Of a stretch of DNA of 64,000 bases, positions 1 through 11,400 are shown piece by piece (position 1 is the stretch's first letter; each line of letters starts with the position of its first letter). Where the stretch lies: the NCBI GenBank assembly GCA_002633025.1, contig NMRB01002551.1:1-64000 (forward strand). The letters run 5' to 3'. The notes beneath the pieces were generated by a model. That model was not told the DNA's origin and made no database searches. It saw only the letters and a list, made by a program, of their open reading frames with translations. The DNA comes from Notospermus geniculatus (taxonomy: Eukaryota > Nemertea > Pilidiophora > Heteronemertea > Lineidae). Made by a program: the position numbers and the translations under genes.

Positions 1-205
1 ATCTCTAACAAAGCCGCAGGGAAGTAGGCCTACTGGTCCTTTCCAGATTTCATATTTCAGTTTGAAGTAGGCTAGGCCTAGCGTGGGGCACTCCAGGAGC
101 CTCGCAGTCATTACTCATGTAACGTTATCTGGAAAACCTAGACTGCTGAACCCCTCCAAGTAGCTCTAGCTGTACCTCCATTCCCATCCTCAATGTTTCT
201 TTCAG

Positions 206-2723
206 CAACCCCCAGGTTATGATGCTGGTGGATTTCCTGGACCTTTTATGAAGATACCACAACCAGGTCCCAGTGCTCCGTTACCAGATTTTCCTTTCGC
301 TCAGTCACATCAGCCACCTGTGAGTAGTGAAAACTCAATTCTTCAAATCTTGGTCACAGTATATGTGTGTTCAAAACCCGGGGTTCAAAACCGGTGCTGT
401 GTCTTATTCAGTACACTTTGATGGAGGCAGAATATTGCCCTGTACGGGATCAGATAGTTTGTCCATCTGATTCAGAAGATTCGCCGCCATCATTCTTATT
501 GCAGACCCATGAGTCTCTGACTAGGTCTTCATGCAGTGTAAGTTTTGATTTGGCATTGTCCTGCCAAGATGCTCAATGTTACCCGGCAGTGGTTTTCAGG
601 CGGCCATGTCTGCTTAGCTTTGTCTCAATCTTTCTGTGATTCCCTTCGTCAGTTTGGCCATGGGACTCCTTAGTTCCACTTGATATCTGAGCCATGCATT
701 CCAAGGCCTTGGTGATAAGGCCTTGTGCAATAGATTTGGTGATATGGCCTTGTGCAATATAGACTTGGTGAAATGGCCTTCTGTGATAACCAGCAGTTGT
801 CAAAGCCTTATCTTATCTCAGTCAGTAAGTTTTCCTTTCATCATGAGGGTTTTAAGCAGATTATGTTCATTCATATCAAGTTTGGTGTCATGAAGAAATT
901 TGGATTATCATTCTCTAAGTCTGCTGGTAGCTGACTTGATTACAAACTTGGAGTTGTCTCCTCCACGGAGATAGTCATAGCGTCTCCAATAACTGTGACT
1001 AAAATAATGATGCAGGTGTCCCAATTGGACATGTCTCAATTGTGTCACTTGACACAAACCAGGACATGATGTTCGTCCTCACCCCAAGGTGTCTAAGTGA
1101 GATGGTCTCACAGCCAGGGTATACCTGTATACTGTTGCAACCCCTACAATATATTTTTTCAACCTTCCTCTCCTTGGCGAGTGAGGGACAAGCTGATTGC
1201 AATCTATTACCCTCTGGGGAATGCTAGACGATGGAACAAAACTGATGTGGTAATTTCATTGGGCTTCTCCCTGTTCTCTCTGCAGCCGTACGGAGCACCC
1301 TACGGTCCATCCGCGGGTGGGTTTCCTTCTCCAGGTGGATATGCGCCACCTCCTCACCAGCCTTCAGCTGTGAGTATACCTAATCTTCGGTCAAACAGAC
1401 AATCACCAGGCTGAGTCAGTCTGCTGAAATCCTGTCCGCTGTGGTGCTGTGAACACTTCCTGGATGAAGACGGACAAGACAGCGATGATGCTGGTCCTCT
1501 GCCTGTTGCTGATTCGTCCTGGGACAACCTATGATTGAAAATTCCACTTTATCATGTTTGTCTGTATGTAGATTCATGGCTGTTTCCCTGATCACCCATG
1601 CTTTTCCTTTCTCACGACAGAAAAATCTTTATGGCTGCAATGTACAGTTTAAATCCTCTTCCCCTTCACCTCTACATGTATACACATACCAGTACAGTAG
1701 AATATCTCATTCACAATAAGGACTGTGACATCAGTGGGCTTGATACCTCCCTTATTTCATAGAAGAGTTGACCCTGACAGTCATTTGCTAATGTTTTTTT
1801 CAACGTAGGGTTTTCCTGAACCTGCTCCAAAGGCAGCCCCAGGACCAGCCATTTACAATCCGGTAAGTCATTGTTCATGTTCTCTTCATCTTCTAGAAAA
1901 GTGACTGTTCCTTTTGCTGGAAGAGTTTTCCCAGATGATCTTCCCCCGAACTCTTCACCGATTATCTTGCTGTATCTCCCGAAAATCATGAAAATGGAGT
2001 AATCAATTTGACTTCGAGTCCACGTTACATGCAGAGTATCCATCTTTCTTCAGGGTCTTCCATTCTTTGGTAACCTCTCCGGTGGCATGCAAGCAGGCCA
2101 TGACGTCCATATCAGCGGTATTCCCAATCATGGGGCTCAAAGGTAAGAAAGATTCAATGCTGCAGGCCTTCTTGAAATCCTGGATTCGTCAATGCTGCTT
2201 GCGACTGGACACATGACTCAAGTGACTGTCACTTACTTTTAGGTTTACAGTGAACTTCCAATGTGGTCAGGCCGGACGCAATATTGCTTTCCACTTCGAT
2301 GTTCGTTTTAATGAAAACTGTATTGTGGGTAATGCGATGCAGGATGATAGCTGGGGCAAGGAGGTCAGAGTCTATAACGTGCCATTCCGACAGGGACAGA
2401 ACTTCGATTTGAGGATTCGTTGTGGTCCAAATAAATACAAGGTTTGTGGAACTTGTTCTCTCAGCAATGGTATATGCCTCAGGTGTTCATGTCAGTTGTC
2501 AGACATTGTGTTACACTCCACATGGTCAAATTTGTGGATGGGTCCACACCCTCCAGCCCTGGGGACGCAGGACATAAAGTTCGTTCAGACTTGACATCTT
2601 TTTTACCAGGCATTCGTCCATAACCAACTGCTGATGGAATTCCCTCATCGGATTCAGCCTATTGAGAAGGCGGTCTTGTTGAAAATAACTGGTGACATCA
2701 GACTGACTTGTGTTCGATTGTAG
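206..2723 (+). CDS. Chimera-type galectin, 5' end outside window
   Basis: A beta-galactoside-binding lectin, probably secreted by the non-classical route typical of galectins. Visible coding exons are 206-319, 1286-1369, 1809-1862, 2054-2142, 2243-2441 and 2610-2723; all phases agree and the stop is TAG at 2721-2723. The first three exons encode a Pro/Gly/Tyr/Ala-rich tail (for example PYGAPYGPSAGGFPSPGG), as in galectin-3. The last three encode one carbohydrate-recognition domain: VNFQCGQAGRNIAFHFDVRF, then the conserved Asn-(x)-Trp-Gly-x-Glu-x-Arg stretch (NAMQDDSWGKEVR), then the final strand ending TGDIRLTCVRL. The usual HxNPR sugar-contact motif reads HFDVR, so the key Asn is Asp; the downstream N, W, E and R are kept. 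The exon with the start codon lies left of position 1. A donor at 2735, 11 bp after the stop, suggests a spliced 3' UTR. Family call is firm; ligand is not known. Confidence 0.9.
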
Positions 2724-2744
2724 AGCTTTCAAAGGTAAGATCAG

Positions 2745-3040
2745 GAGCCACGGTGGTGTAGTGGTTCGGGCCTCCGACTAGCGGTCAGAGGATCCCGGGT
2801 TCGAATCCCGCTGCTGGCGTGAGACTTTGTGCAGGTCTCTTTGCCTTACTGGCCTCTCTCCACCCAGGTGTATAAATGGGTACCGGTCGGAAATGCTCAG
2901 ATTGTAGCGCTGAATGAGCAGCTCATCTGAGTTCTACTGAAAGGTTTCAGGATAGACTGGGGTTAAAGTGTGAAGTCGGATGACACCTCTACCGTTGTTG
3001 ATATCAGACTATAAACCCAAACTTTAACTTTAACTTTATG
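2745..3040 (+). repeat. tRNA-derived SINE in the galectin 3' intron
   Basis: The head carries an A-box-like GGTGTAGTGGTT and a perfect B-box GGTTCGAATCC, which are RNA polymerase III promoter parts. It is followed by a body with CCACCCAGGTGTATAAATGG and a tail of TTTAAC repeats. The layout of tRNA-like head, unrelated body and simple tail is that of a SINE and not of a tRNA gene. It lies between the donor at 2735 and the acceptor at 3210. Confidence 0.75.
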
Positions 3041-3210
3041 ATACTGGCAAGTTAGTATCACCTACTTACATGACTTGTATTCACTGCAAAGTGCCTAGTT
3101 GTCCTTGCCAACTCAGCCCTTTCGTCACAGAAATGTTCCACTGTGCTCTCATGAGTCTCTTTGTCAAAGTAACTATGAGTCTTGATCACCTGGGATTCTT
3201 CCATTTTCAG

Positions 3211-3315
3211 GTCCATAAGAAGGCATCCCTATTGACTGATGGCTCATTTGAATGGAATGAGCTCTCTGTACCAAGTGCTGTTGGACTGCAGTTTGTGATA
3301 CATGGTGCTGACTGA
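3211..3315 (+). other. Possible alternative last exon or 3' UTR exon of the galectin
   Basis: A good acceptor (CCATTTTCAG) is followed by 34 open codons (VHKKASLLTDGSFEWNELSV...) and TGA. If spliced from the donor at 2735 it would be 3' UTR, because the galectin stop lies upstream. If spliced directly from the phase-0 donor at 2442 it would replace the last beta strands of the carbohydrate-recognition domain. I do not recognise the peptide, and either role is inference. Confidence 0.35.
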
Positions 3316-3475
3316 CTGTTGGTTTTAACTCAGTAAACATGTGGCACTGGGCAGGTCACTTTACGAGTTGTGAGTTCAAAAATGTGGATTTTTTGGATGA
3401 TTACCTAAGTATAAAGGTGCTGCATAAACAATTTAGTGAGATATAATACATGTACAAAGATTATTCTATATTTTG

Positions 3476-3481
3476 ATTAAA
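3476..3481 (+). promoter_or_regulatory. Candidate polyadenylation signal ATTAAA for the galectin
   Basis: ATTAAA lies 160 bp after the end of the last candidate galectin exon in an AT-rich stretch. It is the first clear variant signal downstream. Confidence 0.35.
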
Positions 3482-3921
3482 GATTTAACAATTTAATGAT
3501 CAGGCTTTATTTCTAATGGTGTCATGATTTTGAATTTTGTTTGCAATCTGGAACTTGACATAATGAAGACAATGAACGAACATGTACACCAAAGATCCAC
3601 ACAGCCACCCTCCCCTTCAGGTCACCTGCCAAAATAGATAAGTTGGTCCCATCCTTTGATTCCGAGTCCTGGCCGAGCCAGATCTGGGTGCAGTATTCTC
3701 CCCACAGCAGCTGTCTTCCTTAATGCCAACCATAACCACCCATTTGATGACGTTCGTCGGTACAGGAACGAAAATGACGGGACACGTCGCACTGTGCGAC
3801 CAGTCCACAATTTCCTCCTGATAATAAGTAGAACTAAACATCAGTGTTGGCAAAGAAATCTTTATAAAACAGTACAAATAATGGAAAATGATTCATGCTT
3901 CCCATCTACTCTGCTGCTGAT

Positions 3922-4035
3922 CAGGGCCCATGTTCCCGAAGCCTTCGTTTAGGTTAACGATGTCGTTAAAAGTGGTAAAATGCATAGCGTAACGACATCG
4001 TTAACCTTACAACGGCTTCGGGAACATGGCTCCTG
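3922..4035. mobile_element. Foldback MITE-like element
   Basis: A 114-bp inverted repeat. The left arm starts CAGGGCCCATGTTCCCGAAG and the right arm, read in reverse complement, starts CAGGAGCCATGTTCCCGAAG; both continue into a TTAACGATGTCGTT core. No coding capacity and no clear target-site duplication. Probably a non-autonomous DNA transposon. Confidence 0.7.
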
Positions 4036-4325
4036 TTCCTTCGGAGGCTTACGTTGAGGTTCAAGGATATCAACGTTAGAAGGAACGCCAAATGTGCTAC
4101 TTTCTGTTTTGTATCTGCCAGTCGCCCCAGCATCCTCTAATCAGTCTTTGGAACCAGACAGATTGTCTACATTTTATGAATTCCTGTCCATTTGCTACGA
4201 CATTAAATTGCCCCGCCCCAATCGTTCGTTGAGCCGTCGCCTGAGGAAGTAAGATCGGCTATCGGCGAACTGCTGGCTCAAAATGACAGTTGGTGGCGGG
4301 GCATTCCACTCTACTTTATCACCGG

Positions 4326-5645
4326 TCAACCTCTCGCCGAGCTCTCCTTCACAAAACTCTGGATGGTCCCCACATCATGACGAGTTGACGTCTTGTCATT
4401 GAGGTCTATCTCGATTGCCTTTTGGAATATCTTCGATACACCACGCACGCGCACCAAGAAACTTCGACGGTCATTCACGTGGATACCTATGGCAACTGAA
4501 TCGTCTGATTCCACGATAAGACCAACTGGATACATGAAGGATTTCTCAATAGCGAAGTCGCGCACGAGGGGGACTTTGTTTAACACTGACGGAGATATCC
4601 GGATGAAGTCACTAACATATATGATGCGCCACTTCTCAGTTCGTAAGAGGACAAAGTGAGCGCCGTATTCGCGTTTACCGTTTTTGTTGTAGACGCTGGA
4701 ATGCGCAACGGACAGATAATAATGCCCTTTGTAATGCTCAAAGGGTGTACCCCCTCGCAAAACGTCACGACTGTCTATGAAGGGTTGTTCGAGAAGCGAC
4801 TTTTCTGCGTGGATGAAATGACAAGCGGCGGTACTATCACATTCTAAAACCCGCAAAGGATCGAAGCTATAGACGTAATGCAGTTTTCCCGCCACGTTTA
4901 GCGGCACCCAGTTCGTATCCAAACGTGCCATGGTTTCTCCTCTTATGAACGGCTTCATCACCCTACTCTCATCAAAGTCCCAGAGATACGGGTGGAGGGT
5001 GTCGACATTATCAACGTTCATCGGCATTGGAAAGGTTATCAAGAGCTGTTGGTTGGACATGGCTAAGATACGGGGGTCGTACGGCCCTGTGTAGACGGTG
5101 TACTGTTTCGGGACAGGGATGCCCAACAATCGTCCTTTGTCTATCGGCTGCATGTACCGATTAAACGTCTGCGTGTACAGGAAGTTGTCCTGGAATGTGT
5201 TGTTTTCTTTCTTCCTATTCCGGTAAACACGTTCATAATTTAGCCACACCCTTATAACCACAACCACTTTGCTTTTATACCACGTGATGGCGGGACTGAT
5301 GGCGTTAATCTCGCGTGACTGAGCGTGCTTGTACGGGAACATCCTGGAGACCGTCTTGTCCACTGTGGGAGAGAATGAATAGAGAACAGCAGAGGTTATA
5401 TTCCCGGTGACGTCATTGAGCTGGGCGGCAAAGACGCGACCGCCAAGACGAAACGTGAAGACATTACTCTCCAGAGCTGTCAGACGTTTGCCGGTGTCCG
5501 GCTTGTATCCTCCTCCACGTAACACCTCCTCTGAGTAGTAGATACTCTTTGGCTCCGGGATGACGGTCCGATGGAGGACAAACCGCAGGCACACGAGGAG
5601 CACAAAGATGGCACCGGCCGATTTCAGCAACTGGAGACGCCTCAT
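4326..5645 (-). CDS. Intronless type II membrane protein, beta-mannosyltransferase/GH130-like
   Basis: A single 439-residue reading frame. The short basic start (MRRLQLLK) leads into a hydrophobic segment at residues 11-24, then a luminal domain, which is the layout of a Golgi type II glycosyltransferase. Motifs that recall the five-bladed propeller shared by GH130 phosphorylases and fungal beta-mannosyltransferases are GPYDPRI (187-193), NWVPL (245-249), VYSFDPLRVL (258-267), RGGTPFEHY (297-305) followed by AHS (314-316), and YPVGLIVESDD (372-382) with ND at 391-392. Possible N-glycosylation sites are N82 and N148. The start is the first ATG before the hydrophobic anchor. The lack of introns is unlike its neighbours and suggests an old retrocopy or a single-exon family. 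A function in glycan synthesis is inference; the open frame and topology are seen directly. Confidence 0.65.
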   Translation of the reverse strand: MRRLQLLKSAGAIFVLLVCLRFVLHRTVIPEPKSIYYSEEVLRGGGYKPDTGKRLTALESNVFTFRLGGRVFAAQLNDVTGNITSAVLYSFSPTVDKTVSRMFPYKHAQSREINAISPAITWYKSKVVVVIRVWLNYERVYRNRKKENNTFQDNFLYTQTFNRYMQPIDKGRLLGIPVPKQYTVYTGPYDPRILAMSNQQLLITFPMPMNVDNVDTLHPYLWDFDESRVMKPFIRGETMARLDTNWVPLNVAGKLHYVYSFDPLRVLECDSTAACHFIHAEKSLLEQPFIDSRDVLRGGTPFEHYKGHYYLSVAHSSVYNKNGKREYGAHFVLLRTEKWRIIYVSDFIRISPSVLNKVPLVRDFAIEKSFMYPVGLIVESDDSVAIGIHVNDRRSFLVRVRGVSKIFQKAIEIDLNDKTSTRHDVGTIQSFVKESSARG

Positions 5646-7048
5646 TTCACGAACATGGAACCAAACCGCTGTGGAGACTCTGAATCCTGACGTCCTGTTG
5701 GCCCACCACCTGCCACTCGTCGCACCAGTCTCTCAATCTCATGGAACTATCCCACCGTCTGGAACAAAAGAGAGCATGAATGCGAGACAGAATATGTGCT
5801 TTACCGTCTGGCGGCTTGTTGTGTATGGTCATGAACGTCGTGCATTAGACTAAAACATGCCTTCTGTCATTATACTGCAGGAAATCATGCAAATCCTCGT
5901 GAATAATAGCCTACCCTACCTCAATACTTTGTATAAATGAATTATTCACTTGACTACACAGAACAAAAGCCAACATTCACAAACTCGCACCATTAGTCGG
6001 CCTACCATACAGGAATCCCAGGATTGATCAAACTTATAGACGAGCTGGGGACGGGGAAAAGGCCCGCTTCCCCAATTCATATCCCGACGCACCAAAATCT
6101 TAACTTGAGCAAATTCCTCCAAAGACCATTACATATCCCATTTACCGGTCGGCCTACTTAGTACTCCAAGTCCAATGGCCATGAAGTTGGCCTAGTGATA
6201 CCACTGATATACCGCGCGTATATAGGATGGACCGACAATTAACTTCGTCACGCAAATTGGACGTTGTCTATTAATGCCGTTACCAGGCAACAGAAGTGAC
6301 ACATCAACACAAAATCACGGAGAGTGGACTAAAAAGGGTTGTCCTGCATGGAGGTGTTTGCACGTGACGTCACAGCGGCCATGTTGGAGGCATACAACAA
6401 AAGAACCATCCTCTTGCAACAGTCCTCTAAAACGCGCTCCCCTACTCGCACGTCCGAGGCATTGTAACGCGCTATGCAGAATGGAAATGCCCTGGGTTCC
6501 CAGGATGCAAAAGAACAGACTTTAAAATTCGAAGTTATCTCCATAGACCGTGACTGGCGAAAAATTCTTTTGTTTATACCTCCAACATGGCCACCGTGCA
6601 AACACTCTATTTGGTTAAATTATTTTGTGTCTCACCTTTAAAGCCCTTTTATCGTCGTCGTCTTTGGACGCCACGGTATGATGTTGCGACAGCGTTGCGA
6701 TCATGCTGAAACTGCAGGTAGACTCTAACGGGAGAAGCTTGCAAATGCATAGAGTCTAAATCTCAATTGTACTGTCTGAACACAGGTGCAATCGATATTG
6801 AAATCGATAATCGCGCAGCTTGCTCGCCGCCCATCATGAAGCCGTGAATTTTAAAACGCATCGGCCTCTCAGCGGCGGCAGGGAGAGACCCGGCCAACAC
6901 TCGCCGGTTGTTGTGTCATGTCCACACTCCCATTCCATGCGAGTTCCACCTAATCAATTGTTAGACCTTCTAACATTGTATGGAGCTCTATAACCATTCC
7001 ATTCGTCAAGACGTGTTGAAGTGGTTTGAGGAAATATAACAGGTGAAT
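5646..7048. other. Intergenic upstream region of the minus-strand gene
   Basis: No coding exon recognised. It should contain the promoter of the glycosyltransferase-like gene near its right neighbour side. A foldback element lies at 6354-6605. The stretch 6780-6950 is richer in CG dinucleotides than its surroundings. Confidence 0.4.
6354..6605. mobile_element. Foldback MITE-like element with GTGTTTGCACG ends
   Basis: The left arm reads GTGTTTGCACG, then 12 unpaired bases, then GGCCATGTTGGAGG and ACAAAAGAA. The right arm (6565-6605) is its reverse complement with a few changes. About 250 bp long, without coding capacity. Confidence 0.6.
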
Positions 7049-7404
7049 ATGGCGAACAATGGAGGGCAAAGACCACCAAATTATGCACGACCTACCGTAC
7101 TTGTGATTTCCCGCCTTAGCGGAGCACGTGGTCCGAGTGTTCCCGCTCTCGCCAGGGCACTCTCCAAACATCGATCGCGCCCGTCCGTCCCAAGCTTCTC
7201 GCGGGACGCTCCGACGTTTTTTGTTTCGTTTTTTTTTTGTTCAGGCGGAAGCACCAGGTCCATACCCACCTCCGCCACTAAGACTTGGCTTCCTCCAGCC
7301 TCTTCCCCCAGCCTCTTCCAAGAGGGCACTATCACTACCTGTATCCATATATGCTCCGCCAGCCCATGAAACTTGGGGTGGGAGTGGTTCCATTGGCATT
7401 GCCT
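7049..7404 (+). CDS. Tentative two-exon proline-rich small protein
   Basis: ATG at 7049 begins MANNGGQRPPNYARPT. An acceptor with a long T tract (7201-7244) opens 52 in-phase codons rich in proline (AEAPGPYPPPPLRLGF...) ending TAG at 7402-7404. The donor that would join them, GTACTT at 7097, is weak. The pieces may instead be 5' exons of the SPRY-TIR gene or chance open frames. No family recognised. Confidence 0.25.
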
Positions 7405-8120
7405 AGCAACAGATGCTGCTGCTAAGGTTGGTTTTAGAGGAATTAAGCATAGGCCTACATTCGAGTCAATTTATAGTACTTACTAAGTGGATGAAAGGCC
7501 AATGAAAAATCATGAACAACAACCGGCAAAATGTGTTTTACAGACTCTATAGGATTTAGTACGAATCGCCTTTGCATAGCAGTGCACATGGTGCATCATT
7601 CGGAACGACCTGAGGCGAACTGCTTATCTGCCACTGTACGGCGCATTTCACCTCGGACACAAGTGCAAGGCAGCCATNCACAGAACTTCCATGACTTCTT
7701 CCCGATTTCTCGCTGAGTAGGCCTCAGTTTTTCCGTTCACCAGGCCATCCACTTGTATAATATGCCAATCTTTGCCGGTGAGTCTCGGCTACAGCGTGTA
7801 CCGGTAATGTTACAGAAAAAGTGACAAGGTGCATTCATCTTTCTACGCCTGCCCTGCTGCTGCTGTGCTCTCTCATGTGCTTGCACAAGCATGCACTACA
7901 ATGTGCGCGCATGCCACTGCCACTCTCGCCATGCTCGCACTGGAGTGCAGCGCAGTGTGACACTTCACACGCACGTACTCCAGCAGTGTCACAGTAACAG
8001 TAGTCAGCATGTTGCATGGTTGGTCAGTCACTGAGACAGTGTCAAGTCAAGTGCACTGCACTGCATTCTCTCAACATTCACATTCAGTTCAGACAGCTTG
8101 AGCACAAGGCGGTAGGCCTA

Positions 8121-8310
8121 GGCCTATTCATCGTTTCCACGACGTAACTCCGTCAATGTCCGCCATTAGGCCTACTGACGTCGTCATAATGACGCAAAGG
8201 TGGGGGGCAAAATGCATTGCTGATGACGCAAACATAGCTAATGCAAGCCTGGGGGGCAAAATGCGCAACGTCACAGAAAGATGTTACGTCATGGAAACGA
8301 TGAATAGGCC
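8121..8310. mobile_element. Foldback element just upstream of the SPRY-TIR gene
   Basis: Terminal arms GGCCTATTCATCGTTTCCA..GACGTAAC (8121-8148) and its reverse complement (8283-8310) differ at one base. Inside are two copies of GGGGGGCAAAATGC about 50 bp apart, each near a TGACG motif. No coding capacity. Probably a non-autonomous DNA transposon about 70 bp upstream of the first exon region. Confidence 0.65.
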
Positions 8311-8415
8311 CCTCCCCTAAGTTCACTTTTATTACATGTAATCCCTTCCTGTGTTATTTCAGCAGGCAACATGCACTTGATCTGCTTGATAGCAGCCAGG
8401 TAACGATGCTGGAAA

Positions 8416-11400
8416 ATGGAACTCGGTGAAAACTACCATCGCTTCTTCGTCTTCTCTGAGAATGTGACACTTGACGATGGTGGTGTCACTGTCCGTGTAT
8501 CACCGGAATATGAGGTGAATTTGATGAACAATCTGGTGCAGTTCACAGGAAATCCACTGACACCAAAATGTCCTTCATATTCAATGAAGGTCAGGAAGAT
8601 TGATTTGAGAGGTAAGTTGGTTCTCTGAATCTGATGACACAATGAGAAATGGTGAACACACTGACACTGGTAAACCTCGGCTGGTTCAAGCCTCAACATT
8701 CTTTGATTACCGGTAATTCATGCTGATGTGATAGAACTTGCCCTGGTGATTTCCCAATCTTATCTAGGCCTACTCTCTTTTTGCTCTTTCCAGCAACGTC
8801 CGAGAAGACCTACATCCTTTTTGGCCTGACTGCAAAATGTTACATCGGACATCCAACTTGGATGATCAAGCAGTCCATTCGATATCATAGTGACACTGGA
8901 GGAGTATTCAATGGTGGGCCTGGCCTGTATTCCGACCATCCATACTCTGAAGGTTAGTCTTGCAGACGAGCCTAGTGAAATGCCATGGTTCATATCTCGG
9001 CCTTAATCTGTAACTGAGAACTTTGTGAGACATTTTAAGCAACAGCCTCGGAAAAGCTGAAAGGATCTGTCTTTTACTTCTGAAATCCACCATGGACAAC
9101 CATCAGGGGCTGTTCTCACACTTCAGTACTCACAAATGACCTAATGTCTGTTGTTTTCCAGGTGACACTTTGACCTGCGCCATTGAACATTTTGCTCCTG
9201 ACAAAGCGTTAGTAAACTTCATAAAGAACGGCCGCCTTGTCTTCCGCCAGTGGGTCAGTCTTCCCGATGACCAACTTTATCCTACCATCGGCTTTGAGAA
9301 CGGTCCGATTGAAGTGACTGTGGATTGGCCATTATCAGACATCTCGCCACCCAAGTTCAACAAGGTGTGTTTTAGGTTACTTTCTCAGCCTGATTCAGAT
9401 TTGGTCTCTGTCTTCCTCTGCCTTCGTCCAAGCTTATGTCAGGAGTAAATGATGTGATGTCTTATGTGATTTTCTTATCAGGGTGATCTGAGACAGTGGC
9501 TTGGATTCAAGTTCATCTCCTGTGATGTGTTGAAGCAGACTTTCTCTCTTGATGACTACGATGACACAGAGAGGTTGTCATTTGTTACTCAGGCTCCAAG
9601 ACCCCTCAACAAAGGTCAGTTGGTGTATTTTGTCTGAAGTTATCTTCCGGTAGTTGAGCTAGGTCAGAAATGTCTTTCCTGTGGTCTATAGAGTGATACA
9701 TCGTCAGTGCTAAGATGGCCCTCCTGCAAAACAGTCAAGTCCTGTCCCATTCTTGACCTGCTCTCCTGAGTCCTATTCGGATACATCGTAAAGTGAGATC
9801 ATACCATTACGTAAGGACTGTCATGATTCACTGGGAACTTGATGGTAAGCTTTCTGTTTATTTAGGGAAATCCTACTTTGAGGTGGAGATATTGAAAATG
9901 AATGACCACATAGCTGGCATGGCCATTGGCATCACAGGTGCCATCGCTGACAAGTTCCGCATGCCAGGTTGGGACCCGCCATCTATTGGTTATCACTGCG
10001 ATGATGGGACAATCATGCACGGGACGGGGATTGGAAATGGTAAGATTTCTTCCTTGGACAGCCTTCAGAGAGAGGCATTGATCTACCAGTATCATTTCAC
10101 ATTTTATGCATCAACTTGAAAATGATCACGAGAAACACAATACCAGTACTTCAAACCAATAACTGGCAGCCTGTGTGTATTTCAGACTTCCAGAGTGATG
10201 AACACAAATGTAAATCCGGGGATCGTCTTGGTTGTGGCATCATATTTCTCTCCGACGACGCAGAGGTGGCAGAGACAGCAGAACAGTGTGTCCTTGTTTA
10301 CTTCACAAAGAATAGTAGTGTCTTCTTCCATAAGTGTGTCCTGCAGTACGTTGGTGGTTTCTATCCAACCATTGGCTTTTGCACAAAAGGTAGGTGTGCA
10401 CCCACTGTTGTTAACTGTCTTCAACTGAATCATTGGGGGCTTGCATCAGCATCAAACCTCAGACCCCCACCCTCAATAAAGGACCATCTTTTGAACAGTG
10501 ATGTCTGCTCTTGCTTACCACCGACTGAATCGGCTGTCTGAGTGGCACAGTGGAAGCATTGGTGCCTGTTGCTGCTGAGGTTCCGGGTTCGATCCCCGGG
10601 CGAGCCCATTCTTCATGTGATAGAGAAGACGCCTCGCGAGTTTCCTCATGCTGTACATATATTTCCCAATATTGTCCATAGAGGACAGTAGATGACTGCC
10701 GGAGAATTCATCCGCTTTGTCATCAGCTTCATCTCCTGCCTTCTACCTCTGTTCACAGGGGACCAAGTAAAAATCTTCACTGACTGTGATCCACCGAAGA
10801 TATCTGAAGCTCAAATCAAGCAGTGGAGCCAGAGTCGGGAAGTCTTCCAGACATTTCGATACCATCCTGCCGTCGAATTCATCGATTTTGAGAGACACAA
10901 CGGCAGGAAAGTGAGGCAGAAGAAGAACCAGGAACGTGTCACTCTTGTACAATACATCAAGAAACCTTTATCCACATTGAATCCCTATTATAAGGCCAGG
11001 ATTTTGGAGAAAGGTAGGTTGAAGGAGGATTGTTTGTCACATCAGGATTGCCTGGTTGTCTTATGAAAACCTTTACCAGCCTCATCTTGGTTAAACCCAG
11101 CAGGGATTACTGCTTGGTTCTGCCTTTGGGGTCTTTGATACCATCTGCAGTTCATGCACCACCTTGATTGCATCTGCACCATCTGAGGTACGGTAAGCAT
11201 AATCTTCAAAGATGTCTTTCTCACTGTAGGTGACAATGGTTGTGTGTGTATCGGTGTCGCCACCAAGGAGTTTCCAAGTTCTGATAAGCACCTTGGTTTG
11301 GATGACTATAGCTGTGGCTACAGTGGGAAGGCTGGTGTAATACACACCAAGGATGTCAAATTGTTTACTGAACCGCTCCGAGTGGGTAAGTACTTGGGTA

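Larger units (their letters stand above)
3316..4325. other. Intergenic space between convergent genes
   Basis: No coding signal seen. It holds the 3' ends of the galectin (+) and the glycosyltransferase-like gene (-), and one foldback element (3922-4035). An AATAAA on the minus strand around 3507-3512 could end the minus-strand gene. Confidence 0.5.

Noticed and set aside
1097-1414. 105-codon plus-strand frame as an independent gene
   Set aside because: Only 1286-1369 is coding; the rest is intron read-through on both sides of a galectin exon.
2750-2825. Functional tRNA gene
   Set aside because: A- and B-boxes are present but the cloverleaf cannot be closed and a SINE body and tail follow directly.
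10540-10612. Functional tRNA gene
   Set aside because: The T-arm is good but the anticodon and acceptor stems do not pair; the SINE explanation is better.
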